Of a stretch of DNA of 64,000 bases, positions 31,392 through 40,098 are shown piece after piece. The translations under genes and the position numbers were made by a program. Numbering within the stretch: position 1 is the first letter of the stretch; each line of letters opens with the position of its first letter. Location of the stretch: NCBI GenBank assembly GCA_023664305.1, contig JAMPFT010000006.1:1-64000 (forward strand). Reading direction: 5' to 3'. The notes under the pieces are model-generated. The model was not told the origin of the DNA, ran no database searches, and worked only from the letters and a program-made list of their open reading frames with translations. The stretch comes from a bacterium. Its GTDB lineage: Bacteria > Bacillota > Clostridia > Lachnospirales > Lachnospiraceae.

Positions 31392-33296
31392 ATGGCACAG
31401 ATACATATCCTGGATTCTGAGACAATTGATAAGATCGCCGCGGGCGAAGTGGTGGAGCGGCCCTCCAGCGTGGTGAAGGAGCTGGTGGAAAACGCCATAG
31501 ACGCGGGCGCGACGGCTGTCACCGTGGAGATAAAGGACGGCGGTATCGAGTTTATAAGGGTCACCGACAACGGCTGCGGCATGGCCGGCGAACAGCTGAG
31601 AACCGCTTTCCTGCGTCATGCCACCAGTAAGATCGAGAATGCGGATGATCTGGCGCAGATCTCCAGCTTGGGGTTTCGGGGCGAGGCGCTGTCGAGCATT
31701 GCGGCGGTGGCAAAGGTGGAGGTCATCACAAAGACGGCGGACAGCATCTCGGGGAGCCGGGTCCTTTTGGAGGGCGGACGCGAGATAAGCTTTGATGAAG
31801 TCGGAGCGCCGGAAGGGACCACGTTTATCATGCGCAATCTGTTTTTCAACACTCCGGCGAGACGCAAATTCTTACGGCAGCCGGTCACGGAGGGAGGGTA
31901 TATCGCAGACCTGATGGAGCGGCTCGCCCTGTCCCGGCCGGACATTTCCTTCAAGCTGGTCATGGGAAGCCAGATGAGGTTTCACACCTCGGGGAACGGC
32001 GATCTCAGGGAAGTTATCTACCGTATCTACGGAAGAAGCGCCGCCGGGGCGCTGGTGCCTGTTCAGACGGAGCAGGACGGCATAAAGATTGAGGGATATC
32101 TGGGGACGCCTGTCCAGGTGCGTTCCAACCGCAATCACGAGATCTATTTTATCAACGGCAGATATATCCGCAGCAATGTCATCTCAAGAGCCGTTGAAGA
32201 GGGCTATAAGGAGTACCTCATGCAGCATAAATTCCCGTTTTGCGTGCTGCATATCACGATGAACAGCGCCCGGGTTGACGTGAATGTACATCCGACCAAG
32301 ATGGACGTGCGCTTTACCAACGCCATGGGCTTCAGCGCCTTTTTGTGCGGCGCGGTGAAGTATACTCTGATGCATCATGAGATGATACCGGAGGCGGTTC
32401 TTTTCACAAAGCGGGAGCTGGCGGCGGAGCAGCGCGAGGAAAAAAAGCAGAGGGAGAGCGAGAAAGCGCCGGAACCCTTCGAGCAAAAACGGAGCGTCGC
32501 TTATCAGGTGATGGAGGAAGCAAAATACAGGGCGGAGCATCCCGAAATGAAGGAATTTATTCAGAATCCCGCCTGGAAGAGGGAGGAGCAGGCGGAAAAC
32601 CGCGAAAAAGTGACGGAAAAGCCGTCAGTTATTCCGGAAGCCGCTCCGACGGAAAAGGAAAAAGCGGCGGTTCAGCTGGAGCTTTTTGAGGAAAAGCTTC
32701 TTTCCGCACAAAACCGGGCAAAATACCGTATCATCGGACAGGTGTTTGAGACCTACTGGCTGATCGAATATGAGGATAAGCTGATGATGATCGACCAGCA
32801 CGCGGCGCATGAAAAGGTAAATTATGAACGGCTGATGAAGCAGTTCCGAGAGAAAAACGTCGCTTCACAGTCTCTGATGCCGCCTGTCATTGTGAGCCTT
32901 TCCGGACAGGAAGAGGCGGCGTTCCTGGAAAACAGGGAAGTGTTCGAAAGTCTTGGATTTGAGGTGGAGGCTTTCGGAGGCAGCGAGTATGCTCTGCGGA
33001 GCGTGCCGACGGATCTGTACGGCTGCGGCGAGAGGGGAATGTTTCTGGAGGTGCTGGATCAGCTGGCGGAGGGAGGAAACTTCGGCAGCATCCGCGTGAT
33101 AGAGGAAAAGATTGCGTCTATGTCCTGCAAAGCGGCGGTGAAGGGGAACAGCCTGCTGCATCCGGCGGAGGCGGAGGCTTTGATCGATGAGCTGCTTACG
33201 CTGGAGAATCCCTACAACTGTCCTCACGGCAGACCCACGGTCATTATCATGACCAAATCCGAGATGGATCGGAAATTCAAGAGAATTTTAAATTAA
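31392..33296 (+). CDS. mutL: DNA mismatch repair protein MutL
   Basis: 634-residue partner of MutS. The N-terminal GHKL ATPase shows ENAIDAG (about 34-40), DNGCGM and GFRGEAL, with a transducer domain to about residue 330. A variable linker (about 340-440, Glu/Lys-rich) leads to the C-terminal dimerisation domain with the endonuclease motif DQHAAHEKVNYE (about 472-483) and the conserved CPHGRP near residue 615. The nicking-endonuclease type is normal for bacteria without Dam/MutH. GGGGGAAAAA precedes the ATG. It is the middle gene of mutS-mutL-miaA. Confidence 0.96.
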   Translation: MAQIHILDSETIDKIAAGEVVERPSSVVKELVENAIDAGATAVTVEIKDGGIEFIRVTDNGCGMAGEQLRTAFLRHATSKIENADDLAQISSLGFRGEALSSIAAVAKVEVITKTADSISGSRVLLEGGREISFDEVGAPEGTTFIMRNLFFNTPARRKFLRQPVTEGGYIADLMERLALSRPDISFKLVMGSQMRFHTSGNGDLREVIYRIYGRSAAGALVPVQTEQDGIKIEGYLGTPVQVRSNRNHEIYFINGRYIRSNVISRAVEEGYKEYLMQHKFPFCVLHITMNSARVDVNVHPTKMDVRFTNAMGFSAFLCGAVKYTLMHHEMIPEAVLFTKRELAAEQREEKKQRESEKAPEPFEQKRSVAYQVMEEAKYRAEHPEMKEFIQNPAWKREEQAENREKVTEKPSVIPEAAPTEKEKAAVQLELFEEKLLSAQNRAKYRIIGQVFETYWLIEYEDKLMMIDQHAAHEKVNYERLMKQFREKNVASQSLMPPVIVSLSGQEEAAFLENREVFESLGFEVEAFGGSEYALRSVPTDLYGCGERGMFLEVLDQLAEGGNFGSIRVIEEKIASMSCKAAVKGNSLLHPAEAEALIDELLTLENPYNCPHGRPTVIIMTKSEMDRKFKRILN

Positions 33297-33311
33297 AGGG
33301 AGGGGCTTGAA

Positions 33312-34514
33312 TTGGAGGGAAAAAAAACAGCGGGACGGCCTCCCCTGATTGTACTCACGGGTCCGACGGCCGTGGGGAAGACAAAGCTGTCCGTCGCACT
33401 GGCAAAGGCGGTGGACGGGGAGATCATTTCCGCGGATTCCATGCAGGTTTACCGCCATATGGATATCGGCTCGGCAAAGATTACGCCGGCGCAGATGCAG
33501 GGCGTGCGGCATCATATGATCGATATTCTGGATCCCCGGGAGCCCTTCAGCGCGGCGCTCTTTCAGGAGCGCTGCAAGAGAACCGTCGGGGAAATCTGCG
33601 GCAGAGGGCATATCCCGATTATCGTCGGCGGCACGGGCTTTTATATTCAGGCAGTCCTGAAAGACGTTGACTTTTCCGGCGGGCAGGAATCGCCGGGAGA
33701 GGAGGGGGAGGCCGGACCAAAGCCGGAAAAAGAGCAGGAAAACGGATCAAAGCAAGAGGCAGGAAAGGAACAGAAAAGCGGATCAAAGCAGGAAACAGGG
33801 AAAGAGCAGGAAAACGGACCGGAATGGAAGACAGGGGAAGGGAAATCCCCGGAAAGCAGACAGAACGGCGGAGCCGGATATCGGGAGGAACTGGAGAAAC
33901 TGGCCCGGGAAAAAGGCCCTCTGTATCTTCACGAAATGCTGCGGCAGGCGGATCCGGCCTCGGCAGAGATCATTCACGCAAACAATATCAAGCGTACCGT
34001 CCGCGCGCTGGAGTTTTATCATCAGACGGGACGGCGGATTTCGGAGCATAACAGGCGGGAAAGACAAAAGGAAAGCGTTTACCGCTCCTGTTATTTCGTG
34101 TTGAACGATGAGCGGGACAGGCTGTACGCCCGCATCGAACAGCGGGTGGACGAGATGCTGGCGGCTGGGCTGGCGGATGAGGTAAGGGCTCTTCGCGGGA
34201 TGGGCTGCGACAGAAGTATGGTTTCCATGCAGGGGCTGGGCTATAAGGAGATTCTTGCCTGGCTTGAAGGGGAATGCACTTATGAACAGGCGGTGGAAAA
34301 TCTGAAGCGAAACACCAGACATTTTGCCAAGCGCCAGCTGACCTGGTTTCGGCGGGAAAAGGATGTGATCTGGATCAACAAGAGCGAGTTTGACTATGAC
34401 GAGGGGAAAATGCTGGATTTCATGCTTGACCGGCTGCGGGAGCGGGGGATCGTCATTTTTTGCGCGGGAGAGTCGGATGCCTGCGGAGAGAAACCTTTGA
34501 GAGAACCGCTCTGA
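33312..34514 (+). CDS. miaA: tRNA dimethylallyltransferase MiaA with internal repeat insertion
   Basis: 400 residues against about 310 in typical family members. It transfers dimethylallyl to N6 of A37 in tRNAs reading U-starting codons, the step before MiaB. Walker A is GPTAVGKTK (about 16-24); ISADSMQVYRHMDIGSAK and GGTGFYIQAVL are the family's substrate motifs; 'YREEL', 'NNIKRTVRALEFY' and 'RDRLYARI' follow. Residues about 120-190 are a glutamate/lysine/glycine-rich insertion including three 12-residue repeats (141-176), placed where the swinging insertion domain begins. The rest of the enzyme is intact, so activity is likely retained. Start is TTG 33312 with GGGAGGGG upstream. Confidence 0.93.
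   Translation: MEGKKTAGRPPLIVLTGPTAVGKTKLSVALAKAVDGEIISADSMQVYRHMDIGSAKITPAQMQGVRHHMIDILDPREPFSAALFQERCKRTVGEICGRGHIPIIVGGTGFYIQAVLKDVDFSGGQESPGEEGEAGPKPEKEQENGSKQEAGKEQKSGSKQETGKEQENGPEWKTGEGKSPESRQNGGAGYREELEKLAREKGPLYLHEMLRQADPASAEIIHANNIKRTVRALEFYHQTGRRISEHNRRERQKESVYRSCYFVLNDERDRLYARIEQRVDEMLAAGLADEVRALRGMGCDRSMVSMQGLGYKEILAWLEGECTYEQAVENLKRNTRHFAKRQLTWFRREKDVIWINKSEFDYDEGKMLDFMLDRLRERGIVIFCAGESDACGEKPLREPL
33732..33839. repeat. 36-bp tandem repeat within miaA
   Basis: Three in-frame units (33732-33767, 33768-33803, 33804-33839) encoding EQENGSKQEAGK, EQKSGSKQETGK and EQENGPEWKTGE. Flanking codons are similarly purine-rich. The period of 12 codons preserves the frame, so copy-number change would only alter the length of a surface loop. 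Confidence 0.85.
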
Positions 34515-34564
34515 CAGGACTGTCTGATTGTCGGATCAGGCGGTCAGAACAGGAGGATTTTAAT

Positions 34565-35125
34565 ATGGCACCGTCTATTTATCTGTTTTCCGGGCCCTGC
34601 GGCTGCGGGAAGACAAGTCTGACAAACGCTTATGCAAAAAGAATCGTGAATACAGGAAAAAGAAAGCAGATCTATGTGATTCACGGCGATGATTTTCACG
34701 CGGGATTTGTGGAGACGGACGATAAGGGAGCCTTTTTTGAGGACGGACAGGCGACGGACATGCTCGCCTGGCTGGAAATTTTGAAATTTAACTGGGAATG
34801 TATTCTGGATACCGCCGCAAGAGCGCTTGCGAGGGGAATCGACGTGGCGGTGGACTATGTCGTGGAAGAGGAGCTGCCGCTGATGAAAGACCTGGCGGAG
34901 CGGTACGGCGCCGGGCTGTATTATGTTGTGCTGACCGCTTCCGAGGAGACTATCCGACAGCGGATCGCGGACAGGGGAGATACGGAGATGACGGAGCGCG
35001 CCCTGTTTTTGAAGAATAAGCTGGATCATATGCCGGAGAATCAGGGACATCTTTTCGACAATACGGGAAAAACGGTGGAGCAGGAGCTGGAAGAGCTGAA
35101 AATGGAGTGTTTCTTCTGTCGGTAA
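34565..35125 (+). CDS. P-loop kinase-like ATP-binding protein
   Basis: 186 residues. The Walker A motif GPCGCGKTS (about residues 9-17) opens the protein; HGDDFHAGF resembles the Asp-containing phosphate-acceptor site of AAA_33/zeta-toxin-like and shikimate or gluconate kinase-type enzymes; 'SEETIRQRIADRGD' is an LID-type arginine region. It is expected to phosphorylate a small molecule or nucleotide in the cytoplasm; the substrate is not identifiable. The ATG at 34565 has AGGAGG nine bases upstream. It sits between miaA and the methionine gamma-lyase-like gene, which are often adjacent in Firmicutes, so it may be an insertion into that order. Confidence 0.7.
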   Translation: MAPSIYLFSGPCGCGKTSLTNAYAKRIVNTGKRKQIYVIHGDDFHAGFVETDDKGAFFEDGQATDMLAWLEILKFNWECILDTAARALARGIDVAVDYVVEEELPLMKDLAERYGAGLYYVVLTASEETIRQRIADRGDTEMTERALFLKNKLDHMPENQGHLFDNTGKTVEQELEELKMECFFCR

Positions 35126-35235
35126 GGCGCACGGAACGAAGCCCCTGCAAAAGGGCGATGCGCGGGACACAGACAGATCAGGACGCAAACAGGCGGCAGG
35201 ACAAAACAGATTTCAGGAAGAAGGGGATCTATACT

Positions 35236-36567
35236 ATGCTGGAGAAAGATCGGAAAGAAATGTACGCCCGGATGGGGGTGGAAGAGGCCGTTTATGAATA
35301 CGGGGAGAAGATTCTGGAAAAACTGGATACGCGTTTTGGGGAAATCGACGCCGTGGCGGAGTATAATCAGCTGAAGGTGGTGAAGGCCATGCAGGACAGC
35401 CGGGTCAGCGAAGCCTGTCTGTCGGGCACTACGGGCTACGGCTACAACGACCTGGGCCGGGATACTCTGGAACAGGTTTACGCAAAGGTATTTGGCGCCG
35501 AGGACGCGCTGGTGAGGCCCCAGATCACCTGCGGAACCCATGCTCTGGCTCTGGCGCTGATGAGCAATCTGCGGCCCGGTGACGAGCTCCTTTCCCCGGT
35601 GGGAAAGCCTTATGACACCTTAGAGGAGGTCATCGGGATCCGGCCCTCTAAGGGATCGCTTGCGGAATACGGCGTCACCTACCGACAGGTAGAGCTGCTG
35701 GCGGACGGAAGCTTTGACTATGAGGGGATCCGAAACGTCCTGAACGAGCGGACCAGGCTGGTGTCCATACAGCGCTCCAAGGGATATCAGACAAGGCCGA
35801 CCCTGTCCGTGGAGCGCATCGGGGAGCTGATCTCATTTGTCAAAGAGATCAAACCGGATGTGATCTGCATGGTGGATAACTGTTACGGAGAGTTCGTGGA
35901 GACGAGGGAGCCGGGGAACGTGGGAGCCGATCTGACGGTGGGCTCCCTCATCAAGAATCCCGGCGGCGGGCTTGCGCCCATCGGCGGCTATATTGCCGGG
36001 CGTAAGGAGTGCGTGGAAAACGCGGCCTGCAGGCTGACCTCGCCGGGACTGGGCAGGGAGGTGGGAGCCTCTCTGGGCGTGTTAAAGGATTTTTATCAGG
36101 GACTGTTTCTCGCGCCGACGGTCACGGCCGCCGCCCTGAAAGGCGCCGTCTTTGCGGCAAATCTTTACGCGCCGCTGGGGTATCCCGTGGTGCCGGACGG
36201 CCGGGAGAGCCGTCACGATATCATCCAGGCCGTCACCTTTGGAAGCCCCGAGGGCGTGATCGCCTTCTGTCAGGGGATCCAGTCCGCGGCTCCGGTAGAC
36301 AGTCATGTGACGCCGGAGCCCTGGGATATGCCGGGGTATGATGCAAAGGTCATCATGGCGGCGGGCGCTTTTGTGTCGGGCTCCTCCATCGAGCTTTCCG
36401 CGGACGGCCCCATCAAGCCGCCCTATGCGGTTTACTTTCAGGGCGGGCTTACCTGGCCGCACGCCAGATTCGGCATCCTGAAATCGCTGCAGTCCCTTGT
36501 AAACGGCGGCCTTGTGGAAAGAGAGAGGCTCCGGCAGGCGCATTGCGTCGAAAAAGATAAAAATTAA
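35236..36567 (+). CDS. Methionine gamma-lyase-like PLP enzyme (aluminium-resistance family)
   Basis: 443-residue fold-type I PLP enzyme of the Alum_res family, related to cystathionine and methionine gamma-lyases. 'GTTGYGYNDLGRDTLE' near residue 60, 'TCGTHALALAL' (PLP phosphate-binding), 'MVDNCYGEFVE' with the PLP-contacting Asp, and the Schiff-base lysine in SLIKNPGGGLAP (about residue 239) are visible. It is soluble and probably acts on a sulfur amino acid. The name aluminium resistance comes from early plant/bacterial screens and does not define the reaction. The ATG at 35236 has AAGGGG upstream; longer in-frame starts lack support. Confidence 0.88.
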   Translation: MLEKDRKEMYARMGVEEAVYEYGEKILEKLDTRFGEIDAVAEYNQLKVVKAMQDSRVSEACLSGTTGYGYNDLGRDTLEQVYAKVFGAEDALVRPQITCGTHALALALMSNLRPGDELLSPVGKPYDTLEEVIGIRPSKGSLAEYGVTYRQVELLADGSFDYEGIRNVLNERTRLVSIQRSKGYQTRPTLSVERIGELISFVKEIKPDVICMVDNCYGEFVETREPGNVGADLTVGSLIKNPGGGLAPIGGYIAGRKECVENAACRLTSPGLGREVGASLGVLKDFYQGLFLAPTVTAAALKGAVFAANLYAPLGYPVVPDGRESRHDIIQAVTFGSPEGVIAFCQGIQSAAPVDSHVTPEPWDMPGYDAKVIMAAGAFVSGSSIELSADGPIKPPYAVYFQGGLTWPHARFGILKSLQSLVNGGLVERERLRQAHCVEKDKN

Positions 36568-36581
36568 ATCTTTGATTTTTG

Positions 36582-36610
36582 TGTACAGCCGTTCCTTTTT
36601 GTGGTACTAT
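36582..36610 (+). promoter_or_regulatory. Candidate promoter of the DUF4321-radC genes
   Basis: TGTACA (36582-36587), 17-base spacer, TACTAT (36605-36610). It begins just after the stop codon of the lyase-like gene and would start the DUF4321-radC, and possibly the mre, transcript. Confidence 0.5.
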
Positions 36611-36684
36611 ATAAAGGCGTATGGAACGTATTTTGCGTGGGCGGCAAAATATCCTGCAATACGAAAGAAAGAAGAGGAATCGTT

Positions 36685-36924
36685 TTGAAAAAGGGAAATT
36701 GGCTGCCGGTGCTCCTGGTTTTGGTGGGCTTTGTCATCGGCGGGTTTATCGGTTCTTATTTTGAGGGAAGCTTTTTGAATTACGGGAGAGCTTTCGGATT
36801 GAGTTCCCCGATTATTCTGGATATGGGCTTTTTCGTCCTGACCTTCGGTCTGACGATCAACATTACCATTGCCAGCGTCATCGGCGTTATCATCTCTCTA
36901 ATAGTATACCGTTTCATCCGTTAA
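36685..36924 (+). CDS. DUF4321 small membrane protein
   Basis: 79 residues with two hydrophobic helices (about 8-27 and 50-76) separated by 'GSFLNYGRAFGLSSPIILDM'. It matches DUF4321, a short membrane protein family regularly found next to radC or mreB in Clostridia; its role, perhaps in envelope growth, is unknown. Translation is set at TTG 36685, with GAGGAA five bases upstream, because the in-frame upstream part is not membrane-like and overlaps the promoter. Confidence 0.75.
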   Translation: MKKGNWLPVLLVLVGFVIGGFIGSYFEGSFLNYGRAFGLSSPIILDMGFFVLTFGLTINITIASVIGVIISLIVYRFIR

Positions 36925-36965
36925 AACCGTATTTGTGTGTCGGAGAAGGTAGAAGGAGACACACG

Positions 36966-37658
36966 ATGCAGAACAAAAAGAAAAATCAGCAGGAACTGCC
37001 TTACGAGAGGTTTCTGCGCTTCGGGCCGGAAAGCCTGACGGAAGCGGAGCTTCTGGCGATCATCATCCGGACCGGGACAAAGGAAAACAGCGCGCTTCAG
37101 CTGGCGGAGCAGGTGCTTCAGCTGGCAAGGTATCCCCGGGAGGGGCTTTTGGGGCTTTACGAGGTGAAGCTGGAGGAACTGGAGAAGATCAAGGGGATCG
37201 GAGAGGTCAAGGCGGTAAAACTGAAATGTCTTGCGGAGCTTTCCATGAGAATGAGCACGGCGTCCGCAAAGGAGGGAGTCCAGCTGAAAAGCTCCGGACA
37301 GGTAGCGTCTCTCTTTATGGAGCGGCTGCGCCACCGGGATACGGAATGTGTCTTCCTGCTGTGCCTTGACGCAAAATGCAGGCTGCTCAGGGAAAAGAAG
37401 CTGTCCGAGGGCAGCGTGCGGACCTCGCTGATTTCGCCCAGAGAGATTTTTCTGGAGGCGCTGGACGCAAGGGCGGTCAATATACTGCTGATTCACAATC
37501 ATCCCAGCGGAGATCCCACGCCCAGCAGCGCGGACAGGGAGCTTACCGCCAACGTCAGGGAGATGGGAAAGAAGATGGATATTCCGCTGTTGGATCACAT
37601 CGTGATAGGCGACAACAGATATATCAGCTTTAAGGAGTTCTCCTGGTTTACAGATTAA
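36966..37658 (+). CDS. radC: RadC family protein (JAB/MPN domain)
   Basis: 230 residues. The N-terminal helix-hairpin-helix-like region (about 20-85; 'GPESLTEAELLAIIIRTGT', 'IKGIGEVKA') precedes a C-terminal MPN+/JAMM domain (about 105-228) with the metal motif HNHPSGDPTPSSAD (about 178-191) and an upstream Glu. The JAMM signature implies zinc binding. Despite the name, a role in DNA repair is not established. AAGGAG stands seven bases before ATG 36966. Its position just before mreB is a conserved order in Firmicutes. Confidence 0.92.
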   Translation: MQNKKKNQQELPYERFLRFGPESLTEAELLAIIIRTGTKENSALQLAEQVLQLARYPREGLLGLYEVKLEELEKIKGIGEVKAVKLKCLAELSMRMSTASAKEGVQLKSSGQVASLFMERLRHRDTECVFLLCLDAKCRLLREKKLSEGSVRTSLISPREIFLEALDARAVNILLIHNHPSGDPTPSSADRELTANVREMGKKMDIPLLDHIVIGDNRYISFKEFSWFTD

Positions 37659-37695
37659 CAGGCTCCATCATTACGATCAGAAAGGGGTTGTCATT

Positions 37696-38706
37696 TTGGC
37701 AAACAACGCATTTGGTATCGACCTCGGTACAAACAACATTAAAATTTACAGCAGGGCTGACGACACTGTTTTACTGGAGAAAAACATGATCGCCATCGAA
37801 AACAAAAACACCCTGTTCGCTTACGGGGACTCTGCATTTGAAATGTATGAAAAGGCTCCCGGAAATATTCATATTTCCTATCCGCTTTCCAACGGCGTGA
37901 TCGCGGATATCAAGAATATGGAGACGCTGGTCCGCTATTTTATCAACGATATGCAGAAGGGCAACGGCAAGCCTGCGGATTTCTTTATCGCCGTGCCCAC
38001 CGACGTGACGGAGGTGGAGAAGAGAGCCTTTTATGACCTGATCCGCGACGCCGGGGTAAAGGCGAAGAAAATCATGGTGGTGGAAAAGGCTGTGGCGGAC
38101 GGCCTCGGACTTGATATCGACGTCAAAAATTCCCAGGGCGTTCTGGTCGTCAACGTCGGATATGAGACCACGGAAATTTCCATCCTGTCCCTGGGCGGCA
38201 TCGTCTTAAGCCGTCTGATCAAAACAGGAGGGCTGAAGTTCGACGAGGCGATCCGCGCGGCCGTGCGCAAGGAGTTCAGTCTGATCATCGGCGGAAAGAC
38301 CGCGGAGAACGTAAAGATTATTTTAAGCGATCTGGAGCAGGACGGAACGGGAGCCGTCGTCTACGGCAGGGATATCGTCACCGGCCTTCCCGTGGAGAGG
38401 GAAATCCCCACAAAGCTTCTGGACGACTGCCTGGAAGAGCACTTCAACACGATCATTGACAATGTAAAGGTGATTTTGGAGAGAACGCCTCCCGAGCTGG
38501 CGGCAGACATCTACCGCAACGGCATCTATCTCACCGGCGGAGCGTCCCAGGTGAGCCACCTGGCGGAAAGGCTTGCGGCCGGAACCGGTCTGCGGGTAAA
38601 TCAGACGGAGAATCCTTCCACCAGCGTGGTCATGGGACTGGCAAAAATCATCAAGGACGATAACTATAAATCCATAGCCTATGCGATTGAAGGGATGAGT
38701 AGATGA
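37696..38706 (+). CDS. mreB: Rod shape-determining protein MreB
   Basis: 336-residue bacterial actin that organises the elongation machinery along the inner membrane. Phosphate-1 motif FGIDLGTNNIKIY (about residues 6-18), connect-1 and phosphate-2 ('VLVVNVGYETTEIS', about 150-163), and adenosine motif GGASQVSHL (about 282-290) are present. It is slightly more diverged than typical MreB (for example GIDLGTNN for GIDLGTAN). Translation starts at TTG 37696 with AAAGGGG upstream. The stop codon overlaps the mreC start (ATGA). It heads the mreBCD-PBP2-minCDE-rodA cluster. Confidence 0.93.
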   Translation: MANNAFGIDLGTNNIKIYSRADDTVLLEKNMIAIENKNTLFAYGDSAFEMYEKAPGNIHISYPLSNGVIADIKNMETLVRYFINDMQKGNGKPADFFIAVPTDVTEVEKRAFYDLIRDAGVKAKKIMVVEKAVADGLGLDIDVKNSQGVLVVNVGYETTEISILSLGGIVLSRLIKTGGLKFDEAIRAAVRKEFSLIIGGKTAENVKIILSDLEQDGTGAVVYGRDIVTGLPVEREIPTKLLDDCLEEHFNTIIDNVKVILERTPPELAADIYRNGIYLTGGASQVSHLAERLAAGTGLRVNQTENPSTSVVMGLAKIIKDDNYKSIAYAIEGMSR

Positions 38707-39575
38707 GCCCGATAGTAAAAAGAAAGGGGGAGAAGTTTACTCTGCCGAGTAAATATCTCCTCTTAATTTTGACAGTCCTCTGCACGGTCCTGATGCTGGT
38801 GACATTTGGCACGGATGTGTTCAACAGACCGTTAAATTCCGTGGTGGGTTATGTGGTTGTTCCCTTCCAGCAGGGGATCGGAAAGCTTGGAGAATGGCTG
38901 TCAAACCGTTCCGAGGAGCTGGTTCAGATCAGGACGCTGTTAGACGAAAACGCGAGGCTGAAGGAGGAAATCGCCCGGCTCACAGAGGAAAACACCCTGC
39001 TGCAGCAGGATAAATATGAGCTGAACAGTCTGCGCTCCCTCGTGGAGCTGAGCGAGCAGTACGGCGAGTATAACAAGGTGGCCGCCCGTATTATCGGCAG
39101 GGACACCGGCAACTGGTATTCCTCCTTTATCATCGACAAGGGAGAGGACGCGGGGTTTGCGGTGGATATGAACGTCATCGCGGGGGGCGGGCTGGTGGGT
39201 CGGATCACCTCCGTCGGCCCGAACTGGGCGAGAGTCACGGCCATCATCTCCGACAATATCAATGTCAGCGGTATGACGATGTCTACGGAGGATAATCTGA
39301 TGGTACACGGAGATCTGCGGATGATGTCGGAAAACTGTATCACCTTCAGCCAGCTGATCGACAGCAGGGATCTTGTGGCGGAGGGAGACAAGGTGGTAAC
39401 CTCCAATATCAGCGATAAATTCCTTCCCAATATTCTGATCGGATATATCAGCTCAATTGAAAAGGACGCGAACAACCTTACGAAATCCGGACTGATCACT
39501 CCGGCGGTGGATTTTGAGCACCTGGGAGAGGTTTTGGTGATTACGGACAGGAAGCAGTCTGTGGAGGAGGACTGA
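38703..39575 (+). CDS. mreC: Rod shape-determining protein MreC
   Basis: 290 residues. One N-terminal membrane helix (about 20-40), a coiled coil (about 65-110; 'DENARLKEEIARLTEEN') and two extracytoplasmic beta-barrel domains (about 120-275; 'AARIIGRDTGNWYSSFIIDKG' start, 'GGGLVGRI' loop). MreC links MreB to the elongation transpeptidase on the outer face. Length and architecture are normal. The start overlaps the mreB stop codon. Confidence 0.93.
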   Translation: MSPIVKRKGEKFTLPSKYLLLILTVLCTVLMLVTFGTDVFNRPLNSVVGYVVVPFQQGIGKLGEWLSNRSEELVQIRTLLDENARLKEEIARLTEENTLLQQDKYELNSLRSLVELSEQYGEYNKVAARIIGRDTGNWYSSFIIDKGEDAGFAVDMNVIAGGGLVGRITSVGPNWARVTAIISDNINVSGMTMSTEDNLMVHGDLRMMSENCITFSQLIDSRDLVAEGDKVVTSNISDKFLPNILIGYISSIEKDANNLTKSGLITPAVDFEHLGEVLVITDRKQSVEED

Positions 39576-39587
39576 CCCGGAGGATTT

Positions 39588-40094
39588 ATGCTCAGAAAAT
39601 TTATTGTGACGGTATTTGTAATTGCCTGCTTTATCCTGCAGTGCAGCGTGTTTGAGAAGATAGCCTTTGCGGACATTATCCCCAACCTGATGATTGTCCT
39701 GACGTCCTCCTTCGGTTTTATGAGAGGGGAAAAGGACGGTCTGGTGATCGGGTTCTTCTGCGGGCTGTTAAGCGACGTGTTTTTCGGAGGCTTTCTGGGG
39801 TTTTACGCCCTGGTTCTGATGTACATAGGTTTTCTGAACGGAAAGTTCAGCAGGATATTTTATCCTGAAGATATCAAGCTGCCCATGGCGCTTATCATCA
39901 TCAGCGATCTGTCCTACGGCGTCATCTGCTATGTGCTGTTGTTTATGCTTCGGGGAAGATTGCAGTTTTCCTACTATTTTTCGCATGTGATACTGCCTGA
40001 GGCGCTGTATACCGCTGTGGTAACCGTGTTTTTGTATCCCGTGATCCTGAAGGTAAACGGAAAACTGGAGGATCACGAAAAGAGGAGAGCTTAA
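39588..40094 (+). CDS. mreD: Rod shape-determining protein MreD
   Basis: 168-residue membrane protein with about five helices (near 5-22, 28-48, 55-90, 100-125 and 135-155), the standard size of MreD. It bridges MreC and the PBP2/RodA synthase complex. 'LLSDVFFGGFLGFYAL' is a recognisable family segment. CCGGAGGATTT precedes the ATG. It lies 12 bases after mreC and 4 bases before the PBP2 gene, so the four genes are one translational unit. Confidence 0.9.
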   Translation: MLRKFIVTVFVIACFILQCSVFEKIAFADIIPNLMIVLTSSFGFMRGEKDGLVIGFFCGLLSDVFFGGFLGFYALVLMYIGFLNGKFSRIFYPEDIKLPMALIIISDLSYGVICYVLLFMLRGRLQFSYYFSHVILPEALYTAVVTVFLYPVILKVNGKLEDHEKRRA

Positions 40095-40098
40095 CGAA

